This document shows positions 1 through 7,281 of a DNA stretch of 28,247 bases, in pieces (position 1 is the first letter of the stretch; the number at the start of each line of letters is the position of its first letter). The notes under the pieces were generated by a model. The model had not been told where the DNA came from. It made no database searches and worked only from the letters and a program-made list of their open reading frames with translations. Position numbers and translations under genes: made by a program. This DNA comes from Actinomycetales bacterium (GTDB lineage Bacteria; Actinomycetota; Actinomycetes; Actinomycetales; Cellulomonadaceae), in NCBI GenBank assembly GCA_012514545.1, contig JAAZAC010000198.1, positions 1 through 28,247 of the forward strand. Reading direction: 5' to 3'.

Positions 1-515
1 ACGCGCCGCGCATCATCACGATCAAGGTGCCTGTCGACAAGATCGGCGAGGTCATCGGCCCCAAGGGCAAGATGATCAACCAGATCCAGGACGAGACCGG
101 CGCCGAGATCACGATCGAGGACGACGGCACCGTCTACATCGGCGCCGTCGACGGCCCGTCCGCCGAGGCGGCGCGGTCGATGATCAACGCGATCGCCAAC
201 CCGCAGATGCCGGAGGTCGGCGAGCGGTACGTCGGCACCGTCGTCAAGACGACGACGTTCGGCGCGTTCGTCTCGCTCACGCCCGGCAAGGACGGCCTCC
301 TGCACATCTCGCAGATCCGCCGTCTCGTGGGCGGCAAGCGCGTCGAGAACGTCGAGGACGTGCTCTCCGTGGGCCAGAAGGTCCAGGTCGAGATCGCCGA
401 GATCGACCCGCGCGGCAAGCTCTCGCTGCACGCGGTCATCGAGGAGAAGGGCGACGAGAAGGGCGACGCCGCGGCGCCCGCCGCGGAGGCGGCCGCCGGC
501 GCGTCCGAGTCCTGA
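1..515 (+). CDS. pnp: Polyribonucleotide nucleotidyltransferase, C-terminal part (partial at window start)
   Basis: Only the last ~171 codons are present; the reading frame is open from base 3 and upstream of the GTG at 27, so that GTG is not a start. What remains is the RNA-binding end of PNPase: a KH domain with the GxxG loop (IGPKGK) followed by an S1 domain (VGERYVGTVVKTTTFGAFV, ending near HISQI), then a short Ala/Glu-rich tail. PNPase is the phosphorolytic 3'-to-5' exoribonuclease of mRNA turnover, and KH and S1 hold the RNA over the trimer's pore. The catalytic RNase PH-like domains lie outside the window. The stop codon shares one base with the ATG of the M16 peptidase, so the two are probably co-transcribed and translationally coupled, as in mycobacteria (gpsI-pepR). 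Confidence 0.96.
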   Translation, partial: APRIITIKVPVDKIGEVIGPKGKMINQIQDETGAEITIEDDGTVYIGAVDGPSAEAARSMINAIANPQMPEVGERYVGTVVKTTTFGAFVSLTPGKDGLLHISQIRRLVGGKRVENVEDVLSVGQKVQVEIAEIDPRGKLSLHAVIEEKGDEKGDAAAPAAEAAAGASES

Positions 516-1840
516 TGCCCCTGGCCCTCCCGCTCGTCGGCCCGGGTGAGCCGGGCGCGGAGCTGACCGCCGAGCAGGACGGCGGCGCCCTCGTGCGCCG
601 TTCCGTCCTGCCCGGCGGCATCCGCGTGCTCACCGAGCACATGCCGGGCGTGCGCTCCGCGACGGTCGGGGCGTGGGTCGGCGTCGGCTCGCGCGACGAG
701 CGGGACGGGCACCACGGCTCGACCCACTTCCTCGAGCACCTGCTCTTCAAGGGGACCGCGCGCCGCACGGCGATGGACATCGCGGAGGCGTTCGACGCCG
801 TCGGGGGCGAGGCGAACGCGGCCACGGGCAAGGAGCACACCTGCTACTACGCCCGGGTGCGCGACACCGACGTGCCCCTGGCCGTCGACGTCATCACCGA
901 CATGGTGACCTCGGCGCGCCTGGACCCGGCGGAGGTGGAGGTCGAGCGCGGCGTGATCCTCGAGGAGCTCGCCATGAACGACGACGACCCCTCCGACGTC
1001 GTGCACGAGCAGTTCGCGGCCGCCGTGCTCGGCGACCACCCGCTGGGGCGGCCCATCGCCGGCACGCCCGCGAGCATCCGCGCGGTGCCGCGCGACGCGA
1101 TCTGGGAGCACTACGTCGAGCACTACCGGCCCGCCACGCTCGTCGTCACGGCGGCGGGCGGGGTCGACCACGACGCGCTGTGCGCGCAGGTGCTCGACGC
1201 GGTGCGCACCGGAGGCTGGGACCTGTCGCCGACGGCGCGGCCCGCCCGGCGGCGCTCCACCGACCCGGCCGCGATCGCGACCGGCGCGACCGAGCTGACG
1301 GTGCACCGGACGACCGAGCAGGCCAACGTCATCGTCGGCGGCCCCGCGATCGCGGCGGGCGACGACCGGCGCTTCGCCCTCTCGGTCCTCACGACGGTCC
1401 TCGGCGGCGGCATGTCGTCCCGCCTCTTCCAGGAGGTCCGGGAGCGGCGCGGGCTCGCGTACTCGGTGTACGCGTTCTCGACCGGGCACGCCGACACGGG
1501 CGTCCTCGGGCTGTACGCGGGCTGCGCGCCGCCGAAGGTCGACGAGGTCGTGGACCTGCTCGTGGGGGAGTGGGAGCGCCTGGCGGCCGACGGGATCACG
1601 CCCGCGGAGCACGCGCGCGCGGTCGGGCAGATGTCGGGCGGCCTCGTCCTCGGCCTCGAGGACACGGGGTCCCGGATGACGCGGCTCGGCAAGGCCGAGC
1701 TGGTGCACGGCGAGCTGCTCAGCCAGTCCGAGTCGCTCGCGCGGATCGCGGCGGTGACCGCCGAGGAGGTCCGCGAGCTGGCGGCCGAGCTCGCCGCGCT
1801 GCCGCGGTCGGTCGTCCGCGTGGGGCCGTTCGCGGACTGA
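515..1840 (+). CDS. M16 family zinc metallopeptidase (insulinase/PepR-like)
   Basis: 441 aa, the size of the short M16B peptidases (processing-peptidase beta/YmxG/PepR type). The inverted zinc motif HxxEH is intact at H71-F-L-E74-H75 (sequence HFLEHLLFKGT). A third ligand is expected about 76 residues later and is probably E151 in ERGVILEEL. The second, non-catalytic half contains the R/Y-type substrate-positioning segment RGLAYSVY, so both family halves are present. There is no signal peptide, so it should be cytoplasmic; the natural substrate is unknown. The ATG at 515 overlaps the pnp TGA by one base, and I see no promoter of its own. The start is supported by this overlap, although residues 1-25 are poorly conserved-looking. 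Confidence 0.93.
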   Translation: MPLALPLVGPGEPGAELTAEQDGGALVRRSVLPGGIRVLTEHMPGVRSATVGAWVGVGSRDERDGHHGSTHFLEHLLFKGTARRTAMDIAEAFDAVGGEANAATGKEHTCYYARVRDTDVPLAVDVITDMVTSARLDPAEVEVERGVILEELAMNDDDPSDVVHEQFAAAVLGDHPLGRPIAGTPASIRAVPRDAIWEHYVEHYRPATLVVTAAGGVDHDALCAQVLDAVRTGGWDLSPTARPARRRSTDPAAIATGATELTVHRTTEQANVIVGGPAIAAGDDRRFALSVLTTVLGGGMSSRLFQEVRERRGLAYSVYAFSTGHADTGVLGLYAGCAPPKVDEVVDLLVGEWERLAADGITPAEHARAVGQMSGGLVLGLEDTGSRMTRLGKAELVHGELLSQSESLARIAAVTAEEVRELAAELAALPRSVVRVGPFAD

Positions 1841-1871
1841 GCCGGCGGCGCGGGACGGCGGCCGCGGCCCC

Positions 1872-1885
1872 CGGGCGCGCGCCCG
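1872..1885. repeat. 14-bp perfect GC palindrome between the M16 peptidase gene and dapB
   Basis: A self-complementary CGGGCGC/GCGCCCG block lies 31 nt after the peptidase stop and 8 nt upstream of the dapB -10 box. It could end pnp-peptidase transcription or simply be part of the dapB promoter; there is no T-tract. Function unproven. Confidence 0.35.
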
Positions 1886-1893
1886 CCCGGCGC

Positions 1894-1907
1894 TAGGGTG
1901 ACGGGCG
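1894..1907 (+). promoter_or_regulatory. dapB promoter, leaderless (-10 TAGGGT)
   Basis: TAGGGT at 1894-1899 is followed by 7 nt and then the GTG at 1907. Transcription would therefore begin on or next to the start codon. This argues for GTG 1907 over the GTG at 1898, which overlaps the -10 box itself. No Shine-Dalgarno sequence is present. Confidence 0.65.
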
Positions 1908-2659
1908 TGAACGCGATCCCCGTGGCCGTGCTCGGCGCCGCCGGGCGCATGGGCGCCACCGTGTGCGCCGCCGTCGAGGCGGCCGGAGACCTCGAGCTCG
2001 TCGCGCGCCTCGACGCCGGCGACGACGTCGCGCGCGTGGCCGACGCCGGGGCCCGGGTCGCCGTGGACTTCACCGTGCCCGGCGCGACCGAGGCGAACGT
2101 GCACGCGCTCGTCGACCTCGGCGTGCACGCGGTGGTCGGCACGAGCGGCTGGGACGAGGCGGCCCTCGCCCGCGTGCGCGAGCACCTCGGGCCGACGCCG
2201 GGGGTGGGCGTGCTCGTCGCGCCGAACTTCGCGCTGGGCGCCGTCCTGACGATGGCGTTCGCGGCCCGGGCGGCGCGCTGGTTCGAGTCCGTCGAGGTCG
2301 TCGAGCTGCACCACCCCGACAAGGTCGACGCGCCGAGCGGCACCGCGGTCCACACCGCCGCGGCGATCGCGCGGGCCCGCCGGGAGGCCGGCCTCGGCCC
2401 CGGCCCGGACGCGACGACCACGGCGCTCGACGGCGCCCGGGGGGCCGTCGTCGACGGGGTGCACGTGCACGCCGTCCGGCTCCGCGGCCTCACCGCGCAC
2501 CAGGAGGTCCTGCTGGGCAACCCCGGGGAGCTGCTCACGATCCGCCACGACTCGACCGACCGCGCGTCGTTCATGCCGGGCGTGCTGCACGCGGTGCGCA
2601 CCGTGGCGAGCCGCCCCGGCCTCACCGTGGGCCTCGAGCACTACCTCGACCTCGCGTGA
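1907..2659 (+). CDS. dapB: 4-hydroxy-tetrahydrodipicolinate reductase
   Basis: 250 aa from GTG 1907. It catalyses the NAD(P)H-dependent reduction step of the diaminopimelate/lysine pathway and acts just after DapA, also in this window. The N-terminal dinucleotide-binding loop GAAGRMG is at residues 10-16. The family signature ELHHPDKVDAPSGTA is intact, with the catalytic pair H135-H136 and K139. Length is normal for DapB (about 245-275 aa). The in-frame GTG at 1898 would add three residues but falls inside the -10 box, so 1907 is preferred. The stop overlaps the GTG of the following membrane-protein gene (GTGA), suggesting coupling. Confidence 0.96.
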   Translation: MNAIPVAVLGAAGRMGATVCAAVEAAGDLELVARLDAGDDVARVADAGARVAVDFTVPGATEANVHALVDLGVHAVVGTSGWDEAALARVREHLGPTPGVGVLVAPNFALGAVLTMAFAARAARWFESVEVVELHHPDKVDAPSGTAVHTAAAIARARREAGLGPGPDATTTALDGARGAVVDGVHVHAVRLRGLTAHQEVLLGNPGELLTIRHDSTDRASFMPGVLHAVRTVASRPGLTVGLEHYLDLA

Positions 2660-3156
2660 CCGCCCGCCGACGCCGCCCCTGGCCGGCCCTCCTCGCCGCG
2701 GCCGGGATGTCGCTGCTGCTCCTGCTGTACGTCGTCGTCGCCGGGCGCGGCGGGGTGGCGCTCATCGCGACCGGCGAGCCGATCGCCGTCGGGCTGGGCG
2801 CCGCGGTGCTCGTGCTCCCGGCGCTCGGCCTGTGGCTGCTCGCGCGCGAGTGGTGGTTCGCCGTCGAGGTGCAGCGGATGGCCGACGAGCTCGCCGCGAC
2901 CGGCGGGCTGCCCGTCGACGACCTGCCGCGCCGGCCGAGCGGCCGGATCGACCGGGCCGCCGCCGACGCCGCCTTCCCGGCCGCCCGCGCGGCGGTCGAG
3001 GCCGCGCCCGAGGACTGGGGTGCCTGGTACCGGCTCGCCTTCGCCTACGACGCCGCGCGCGACCGGCGCCGCGCCCGCGCCGCGCTGCGGACGGCCGCCC
3101 GGCTGCGGCGGGCCGAGCGCCGGGCGGGGCGGCGGGCCGGCCGGGCCGCCGGGTAG
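2656..3156 (+). CDS. Small membrane protein with a TPR-like C-terminal tail
   Basis: 166 aa, starting at GTG 2656 in a GTGA overlap with the dapB stop. Two hydrophobic helices are visible: residues about 9-29 (ALLAAAGMSLLLLLYVVVAG) and about 35-65 (GEPIAVGLGAAVLVLPALGLWLL). They are followed by an Ala/Arg-rich soluble part. Within it, WGAWYRLAFAYDAARDRRRARAAL looks like a single tetratricopeptide-type helix pair. The tail is strongly basic (RRAERRAGRRAGR). I do not recognise a defined function. A protein of this kind next to dapB is, as far as I recall, common in actinomycetes. Its placement suggests co-transcription with dapB, not a shared pathway. Confidence 0.75.
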   Translation: MTARRRRPWPALLAAAGMSLLLLLYVVVAGRGGVALIATGEPIAVGLGAAVLVLPALGLWLLAREWWFAVEVQRMADELAATGGLPVDDLPRRPSGRIDRAAADAAFPAARAAVEAAPEDWGAWYRLAFAYDAARDRRRARAALRTAARLRRAERRAGRRAGRAAG

Positions 3157-3173
3157 ATCGTGGCCGCCGGCGA

Positions 3174-3189
3174 GATCTGCACCCAGATC
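3174..3189. terminator. Possible bidirectional terminator between convergent genes
   Basis: A perfect 6-bp inverted repeat, GATCTG and CAGATC with a CACC loop, lies in the 41-nt gap between two convergent genes. The stem is short and has no T-tract, so its strength as a terminator is uncertain. Confidence 0.35.
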
Positions 3190-3197
3190 GCGTACAC

Positions 3198-3734
3198 CTA
3201 GATCGCGGCCACCCAGCGCCGCTCGACGGCGCTCGCGCCGGTGCCCGTGGTGAGCGTCCGCTCGGCGCCGTCCGGCCCGAGCCCCGAGCCCGCGAGGAAC
3301 CGCTCGCGCGCCGGGTCGCCCTCGAGCACCCAGGTGACGACCGACGTCGCACCGTCCTCGCGCGCGAGGTCGACGCACGCCGCGAGCAGCCGGGAGCCGT
3401 GCCCGGACTTCTGGTGGTCGGGGTCGACCTCGAGCGCGAGCACCTCGACGGCCGTGGCGTCGCCGTCGGGCACGGGGGCGGTCGCCGCGAACCCCACGAC
3501 GCGGGGGCCGTCGCACGCCACGAGGACCCGGTGCGCCCGGGAGGGCGGGGCCGCGATCGCGGCCGCCCACCGCTCGCGGACGACGCCGGCGTCGATCTCC
3601 TCGAGCGCCGCGGCGCCGAGGACGTCCGCGCGGCTCGCGCGCCAGGCGCGCAGCTGCACCCGGGTGACGGCGGCGTCGTCGTCGGGGGTCGCCGGGCGGA
3701 CGGACACGTCGGCGCGGTCGCGGAAGAGGGCCAT
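3198..3734 (-). CDS. GNAT family N-acetyltransferase
   Basis: 178 aa, ordinary for a single GNAT domain. The central strand and acetyl-CoA pyrophosphate loop are recognisable: VEVLALEVDPDHQKSGHGSRLL, with the Q/RxxGxG/A-type motif A as QKSGHG. It is preceded by VGFAATAPVPDG and followed by the C-terminal segment ERFLAGSGLGPDG. The acceptor substrate cannot be told from sequence. The start is ATG 3734, 6 nt after the likely -10 box TAGCGT, so the message is probably leaderless. It is convergent with the dapB-linked membrane gene and follows azlD on the same strand with its own promoter. Confidence 0.88.
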   Translation of the reverse strand: MALFRDRADVSVRPATPDDDAAVTRVQLRAWRASRADVLGAAALEEIDAGVVRERWAAAIAAPPSRAHRVLVACDGPRVVGFAATAPVPDGDATAVEVLALEVDPDHQKSGHGSRLLAACVDLAREDGATSVVTWVLEGDPARERFLAGSGLGPDGAERTLTTGTGASAVERRWVAAI

Positions 3735-3740
3735 CCCGGC

Positions 3741-3746
3741 ACGCTA
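3741..3746 (-). promoter_or_regulatory. Leaderless promoter of the GNAT gene (-10 TAGCGT)
   Basis: Read on the minus strand, TAGCGT is followed by 6 nt (GCCGGG) and the ATG. It lies in the 30-nt gap between azlD and the acetyltransferase gene. Confidence 0.5.
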
Positions 3747-3764
3747 CCGCCCGCCCCGCGGCGG

Positions 3765-4085
3765 CTACGCCAGGCCGGCGGCCCGCAGCACGGCGGCGAC
3801 GACCGCCGCGAGCACCACGACGACGACGAACGGCGCCCGCAGCGCCAGGGCGACCGCGGCGGCGGCGAGGGCCGCGAGCCGGGCGTCGACGACGAGCGCC
3901 TGGCCGCGCGTGAACGTCTGTACGGCGACGAGCGCCGCGAGCAGCGCGGCGGTGACGAGCGCCGAGATCCGGGCGACCCGCGGGTGCGCGAGCCAGTGCT
4001 CCGGCACGCGGTGGCCCGCGAGCTTGGTCGCGAAGCACACGGCGCTCGCGGCGAGGATCGCGACCCAGACGACGGCGCCGCTCAC
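3765..4085 (-). CDS. azlD: AzlD-like branched-chain amino acid exporter subunit
   Basis: 106 aa, starting at GTG 4085 in a GTGA overlap with the azlC stop. It is almost entirely hydrophobic with about four membrane helices (residues 4-20, 40-58, 66-84, 86-104). It carries the AzlD-type segment FATKLAGHRVPEHWLAHPRVARISALVTAALLAAL. The AzlD family is the small partner of AzlC; together they form a two-subunit exporter of branched-chain amino acids or their analogues (BrnE/BrnF in corynebacteria). The 3-4 nt overlap and the order azlC-azlD are typical. The actual substrate is not shown by the sequence. Confidence 0.88.
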   Translation of the reverse strand: MSGAVVWVAILAASAVCFATKLAGHRVPEHWLAHPRVARISALVTAALLAALVAVQTFTRGQALVVDARLAALAAAAVALALRAPFVVVVVLAAVVAAVLRAAGLA

Positions 4086-4861
4086 GACGCCTCCTCCCGG
4101 GCCGGCCCGCCGTCGGGCGCGTCGCGGCCGCCGCCCGACGGGTCGGGAACCCGCCCGAGCCGCGGGCCCGGCTCGCGCCACCCGACGACGACGGCGACCA
4201 CCGCGGCCGCGAGCACCGGCACGCCCGCGGGGGCGACCGGCGTGAGCAGGAGCGCCACGACGACGGCGCCCGCCGCGACGGCCTGCGCCGCCCGGCCGGC
4301 GAGGCGCGGCCACAGCAGCCCGAGGAACGCGGCCGCCGCCGCGGCGTCGAGCCCCCAGCGCTGCGGGTCGCCGAGCGCGTCCCCCACGAGCGCGCCGACG
4401 AGCGTGAACGCGTTCCACAGCGCGAAGACGCCGAGGCCCGTCCACCAGAAGCCCGCGCGGGCGGCCGCGGGGCGCCGCTGCGCCGTGGCGACCGCGACCG
4501 ACTCGTCGATCGTCACCTGCGCGGCCGCGAGGCGCCGCAGGCCGCGCACCCGCAGCAGGGGGGCCATCGCCGCCCCGTAGAGGGCGTTCCGGGCCCCGAG
4601 CAGCGCGGCCGTGCCCACGGCCGCCGCCGCGCCGCCGCCCGCGCCGACGACCCCGACGAACGCGAACTGCGACCCGCCCGTGAACATGAGCAGGCTCAGC
4701 GCCACGGTCTGCCACACGTCGAGCCCCGCGGCGACGGCCAGCGCGCCGAACGAGACGCCGTAGAGGCCCGTGGCCGCCGACACCGACAGCGCCTGCCGCG
4801 CGACGGCCCGCCGGTCCGGGTCCGCGGGCGCGCCGGGACGGGACCGGGGGAGCGTGGGCAT
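4082..4861 (-). CDS. azlC: AzlC-like branched-chain amino acid permease (large exporter subunit)
   Basis: 259 aa from ATG 4861. The AzlC signature is at the N terminus: ATGLYGVSFGALAVAAGLDVWQTVALSLLMFTGGSQFAF, followed by GARNALYGAAMAP and the helix-rich remainder. Seven or so membrane segments are expected. A short proline/acid tail (DPSGGGRDAPDGGPAREEAS) is cytoplasmic-looking. With azlD it should form a secondary exporter like BrnFE/AzlCD. It is divergent from thyA across 69 nt. The minus-strand -10-like box GATACT ends 6 nt before the ATG, which supports this start. No regulator (Lrp/AzlB) sits beside it. Confidence 0.9.
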   Translation of the reverse strand: MPTLPRSRPGAPADPDRRAVARQALSVSAATGLYGVSFGALAVAAGLDVWQTVALSLLMFTGGSQFAFVGVVGAGGGAAAAVGTAALLGARNALYGAAMAPLLRVRGLRRLAAAQVTIDESVAVATAQRRPAAARAGFWWTGLGVFALWNAFTLVGALVGDALGDPQRWGLDAAAAAAFLGLLWPRLAGRAAQAVAAGAVVVALLLTPVAPAGVPVLAAAVVAVVVGWREPGPRLGRVPDPSGGGRDAPDGGPAREEAS

Positions 4862-4867
4862 GGGTCG

Positions 4868-4873
4868 AGTATC
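4868..4873 (-). promoter_or_regulatory. azlC promoter, probably leaderless (-10 GATACT)
   Basis: On the minus strand GATACT is followed by 6 nt and the ATG at 4861. It matches the TANNNT pattern imperfectly (first base G) but keeps the spacing of neighbouring leaderless genes. Confidence 0.4.
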
Positions 4874-4917
4874 CCGTCTCGCCGGGGTGCCCTCTCGGCG
4901 GCGTCCGCGCACCGGCC

Positions 4918-4923
4918 TACCCT
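4918..4923 (+). promoter_or_regulatory. thyA promoter, leaderless (-10 TACCCT)
   Basis: TACCCT ends 7 nt before ATG 4931, and no Shine-Dalgarno sequence lies between. The start codon would be at or very near the first transcribed base. Confidence 0.6.
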
Positions 4924-4930
4924 GGGGCCC

Positions 4931-5809
4931 ATGCCCGACGCCGCCACGCACGACCGCGCCCCCGTCGACGACGCCCCCGCCACCCGGGGGCCCGCCACCC
5001 CCGGCGCCGGGCAGGTCGACACGCAGTACGAGGACCTGCTGCGCCGCGTGCTCGCCGAGGGCGTGCCCAAGGGCGACCGCACGGGCACGGGCACCCGCAG
5101 CGTGTTCGGCCACCAGATGCGCTACGACCTGTCGCGCGGCTTCCCGCTGATCACGACCAAGCGGGTGCACCTGAAGTCGATCGTCTACGAGCTGCTGTGG
5201 TTCCTGCGCGGCGACTCCAACGTCGGCTGGCTGCGCGAGCACGGCGTGACGATCTGGGACGAGTGGGCGGACGCCGACGGCGAGCTCGGCCCGGTCTACG
5301 GCGTCCAGTGGCGCAGCTGGCCGACGCCGGACGGCGGGCACGTCGACCAGATCTCGAACCTCGTCGAGGGCATCCGGCGCGACCCCGACTCGCGTCGGCA
5401 CATCGTCTCGGCGTGGAACGTGGCGGACCTGCCGCGCATGGCGCTCGCCCCGTGCCACGCGTTCTTCCAGTTCTACGTCGCGGGCGGCCGGCTCTCCTGC
5501 CAGCTCTACCAGCGCAGCGCGGACCTCTTCCTCGGGGTCCCGTTCAACCTGGCGTCGTACGCCCTGCTCACGCACATGGTCGCCCAGCAGACGGACCTCG
5601 AGCCGGGGGACTTCGTGTGGACGGGCGGGGACTGCCACATCTACGACAACCACGTCGAGCAGGTCCGCACGCAGTTGGCCCGTGAGCCGTACCCGTTCCC
5701 GCGGCTCGAGCTGCGGCGCGCGCCGTCGATCTTCGACTACGCCTACGAGGACGTGGCCGTCGTCGGGTACCAGCACCACCCGGCGATCTCCGCGCCGATC
5801 GCGGTCTAG
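4931..5809 (+). CDS. thyA: Thymidylate synthase (ThyA type)
   Basis: 292 aa. It methylates dUMP to dTMP using 5,10-methylene-tetrahydrofolate. The phosphate-binding GDRTGTGT loop starts at residue 48. The nucleophile C175 lies in LAPCHAFFQF, and the nucleotide/folate site elements QRSADLFLGVPFNLASY, DCHIYDNH and the C-terminal PIAV are intact. The first ~30 residues (Ala/Pro-rich) extend beyond the usual 264-aa core. The leaderless -10 box at 4918-4923 supports ATG 4931 as the true start, so the extension is probably real. dfrA follows after 8 nt. This pairing makes sense because ThyA converts tetrahydrofolate to dihydrofolate, which DfrA must reduce again. Confidence 0.97.
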   Translation: MPDAATHDRAPVDDAPATRGPATPGAGQVDTQYEDLLRRVLAEGVPKGDRTGTGTRSVFGHQMRYDLSRGFPLITTKRVHLKSIVYELLWFLRGDSNVGWLREHGVTIWDEWADADGELGPVYGVQWRSWPTPDGGHVDQISNLVEGIRRDPDSRRHIVSAWNVADLPRMALAPCHAFFQFYVAGGRLSCQLYQRSADLFLGVPFNLASYALLTHMVAQQTDLEPGDFVWTGGDCHIYDNHVEQVRTQLAREPYPFPRLELRRAPSIFDYAYEDVAVVGYQHHPAISAPIAV

Positions 5810-5817
5810 GGGTCCCG

Positions 5818-6330
5818 GTGGCGCTGGGGGCGATCTGGGCGCAGTCGGCGGACGGCGTCATCGGGCGGGACGGGCGCCTGCCCTGGTCCGTGCCCGAGGA
5901 CCTGGCGCGGTTCAGCCGCCTCACTGCGGGGTCCGTCGTCGTCATGGGGCGCGCGACGTGGGAGTCGCTGCCGGACGCGTACCGGCCGCTGCCCGGCCGC
6001 GAGAACGTCGTGCTGTCCCGCCGCGGGCTCGACGCCCCGGGCGCGACGGTGGTGCCCGACCTCGCGTCCGCGCTCGCCGTCGTCGGCGACCGGCCCGCCT
6101 GGGTGGTGGGCGGCGCGCAGGTGTACGAGGCGCTCCTCGACCGGGTCGTGCGGGTCGAGGTGACGGACGTCGACGTCGTCGTGGGGGCCGGCGTCCGCGC
6201 GCCCGACCTCGCGGTGGGCTGGCGCCTGCTCGCGCAGGACCCGCCCGACGGCGGGTGGCACACCTCGCGCACGGGGGTGCGGTACCGCTTCCGGACCCTC
6301 GAGCGGGACGCCGCCCGTGGGGCGGAATGA
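5818..6330 (+). CDS. dfrA: Dihydrofolate reductase
   Basis: 170 aa from GTG 5818, preceded by AGGGG at 5808-5812. It reduces dihydrofolate with NADPH, recycling the product of ThyA. The substrate loop is visible: AIWAQSADGVIGRDGRLPW, then VPEDLARF with the catalytic acid D28. The cofactor-binding VVVMGRATWESLP follows, then RENVVLSR and WVVGGAQVYEALL. Length is normal (about 160-170 aa). It forms a two-gene unit with thyA (8-nt gap). dapA downstream has its own leaderless promoter, so the folate unit probably ends here. I see no resistance-type insertion. Confidence 0.96.
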   Translation: MALGAIWAQSADGVIGRDGRLPWSVPEDLARFSRLTAGSVVVMGRATWESLPDAYRPLPGRENVVLSRRGLDAPGATVVPDLASALAVVGDRPAWVVGGAQVYEALLDRVVRVEVTDVDVVVGAGVRAPDLAVGWRLLAQDPPDGGWHTSRTGVRYRFRTLERDAARGAE

Positions 6331-6356
6331 CGGGGCGCGGCCCGGAACGGCGGCGG

Positions 6357-6362
6357 TAGGTT
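6357..6362 (+). promoter_or_regulatory. dapA promoter, leaderless (-10 TAGGTT)
   Basis: TAGGTT is followed by exactly 7 nt and then ATG 6370. The longer in-frame TTG at 6361 overlaps this box and is therefore rejected as a start. Confidence 0.65.
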
Positions 6363-6369
6363 GACCCGC

Positions 6370-7269
6370 ATGACACCCGCGACGCCCGGGCGCCCCTTCG
6401 GCGCGCTGCTCACCGCGATGGTCACCCCGATGTCGCCCGACGGCTCGGTCGACGTCGACGCCGCGGTGGCCCTCGCGAAGCACCTGGTGGCGCACGGGCA
6501 CGACGGACTGGTGCTCAACGGGACGACGGGCGAGGCGCCGACCACGCACGCGCCCGAGAAGGCGGAGCTGGTCCGCGCCGTCGTCGAGGCGGTCGGCGAC
6601 CAGGCGTACGTCGTCGCCGGGGCGGGGTCCAACGACACCGCGCACGCCGTCCGCATGGCCGAGCAGGCCGCCGACGCCGGCGCGCACGGCCTCCTCGTCG
6701 TCACGCCCTACTACTCCCGCCCGTCGCAGGAGGGGGTCTACCGGCACACGGTCGCGATCGCGGACGCGACGGACCTGCCCGTCATGCTCTACGACGTGCC
6801 CGCGCGGACGGTCGTCCGGTACGCGCCCGAGACCCTCGACCGCCTCGCGGAGCACCCGCGGATCGTGGCGATCAAGGACGCCACGGGCGACGTCGTCGGC
6901 GTCCTGCGGGGCGTGGCCCGGACGGGCCTGGCCTACTACTCGGGCGACGACGCGGTCCTGCTGCCCTTCCTCGCCGCCGGCGCCGTCGGGCTCGTGAGCA
7001 TGGCGGCCCACCTCGTGGGCGACGAGCTCGCGGGCGTCATCCGCGCGTTCGACGACGGCCGCGTCGCCGAGGCGCGGGAGGCGTTCGTCCGCCTGCTGCC
7101 GCTCATCGACCTCGTCTGCGGGTCGGGGAACGGCGCCCTGCGCGCGAAGACGGCGCTCCACCTGCTCGGGCTGATCCCGAGCCCGACGATGCGGCTGCCC
7201 CAGGTGGCGGCCGACGCGGACGAGACGGAGCACGTCCGCGGCGTGCTCGTCTCGGCCGGCCTGCTCTGA
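6370..7269 (+). CDS. dapA: 4-hydroxy-tetrahydrodipicolinate synthase
   Basis: 299 aa. It condenses pyruvate with aspartate-semialdehyde, the first committed step to diaminopimelate and lysine. The Schiff-base lysine K169 is in VAIKDATGD. The general-acid tyrosine Y141 is in YDVPART, and the TT pair T52-T53 is in NGTTGEAPT. GAVGLVSMAAHL near residue 205 is also typical. The start at ATG 6370 follows the -10 box by 7 nt. rnj starts 12 nt after the stop and is probably co-transcribed, an arrangement shared with mycobacteria. Confidence 0.97.
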   Translation: MTPATPGRPFGALLTAMVTPMSPDGSVDVDAAVALAKHLVAHGHDGLVLNGTTGEAPTTHAPEKAELVRAVVEAVGDQAYVVAGAGSNDTAHAVRMAEQAADAGAHGLLVVTPYYSRPSQEGVYRHTVAIADATDLPVMLYDVPARTVVRYAPETLDRLAEHPRIVAIKDATGDVVGVLRGVARTGLAYYSGDDAVLLPFLAAGAVGLVSMAAHLVGDELAGVIRAFDDGRVAEAREAFVRLLPLIDLVCGSGNGALRAKTALHLLGLIPSPTMRLPQVAADADETEHVRGVLVSAGLL

Positions 7270-7281
7270 CCCGGAGGTCCG

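Noticed and set aside
1898..1906. GTG 1898 as the dapB start
   Set aside because: It overlaps the -10 box TAGGGT; GTG 1907 lies at the expected leaderless distance.
134..2641. An 835-codon open frame on the minus strand opposite pnp, the peptidase gene and dapB
   Set aside because: It is the antisense shadow of three well-supported genes. High G+C removes stop codons, and the translation is Arg/Gly/Asp-rich with no recognisable domain.
3020..3253. Short Pro/Arg-rich open frames such as 3020-3253 (+) and 3294-4245 (+)
   Set aside because: They are alternate frames of the dapB-linked membrane gene, the GNAT gene and azlD/azlC, without start signals or domains.
6361..6369. TTG 6361 as the dapA start
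   Set aside because: It overlaps the -10 box TAGGTT; ATG 6370 lies 7 nt after it.
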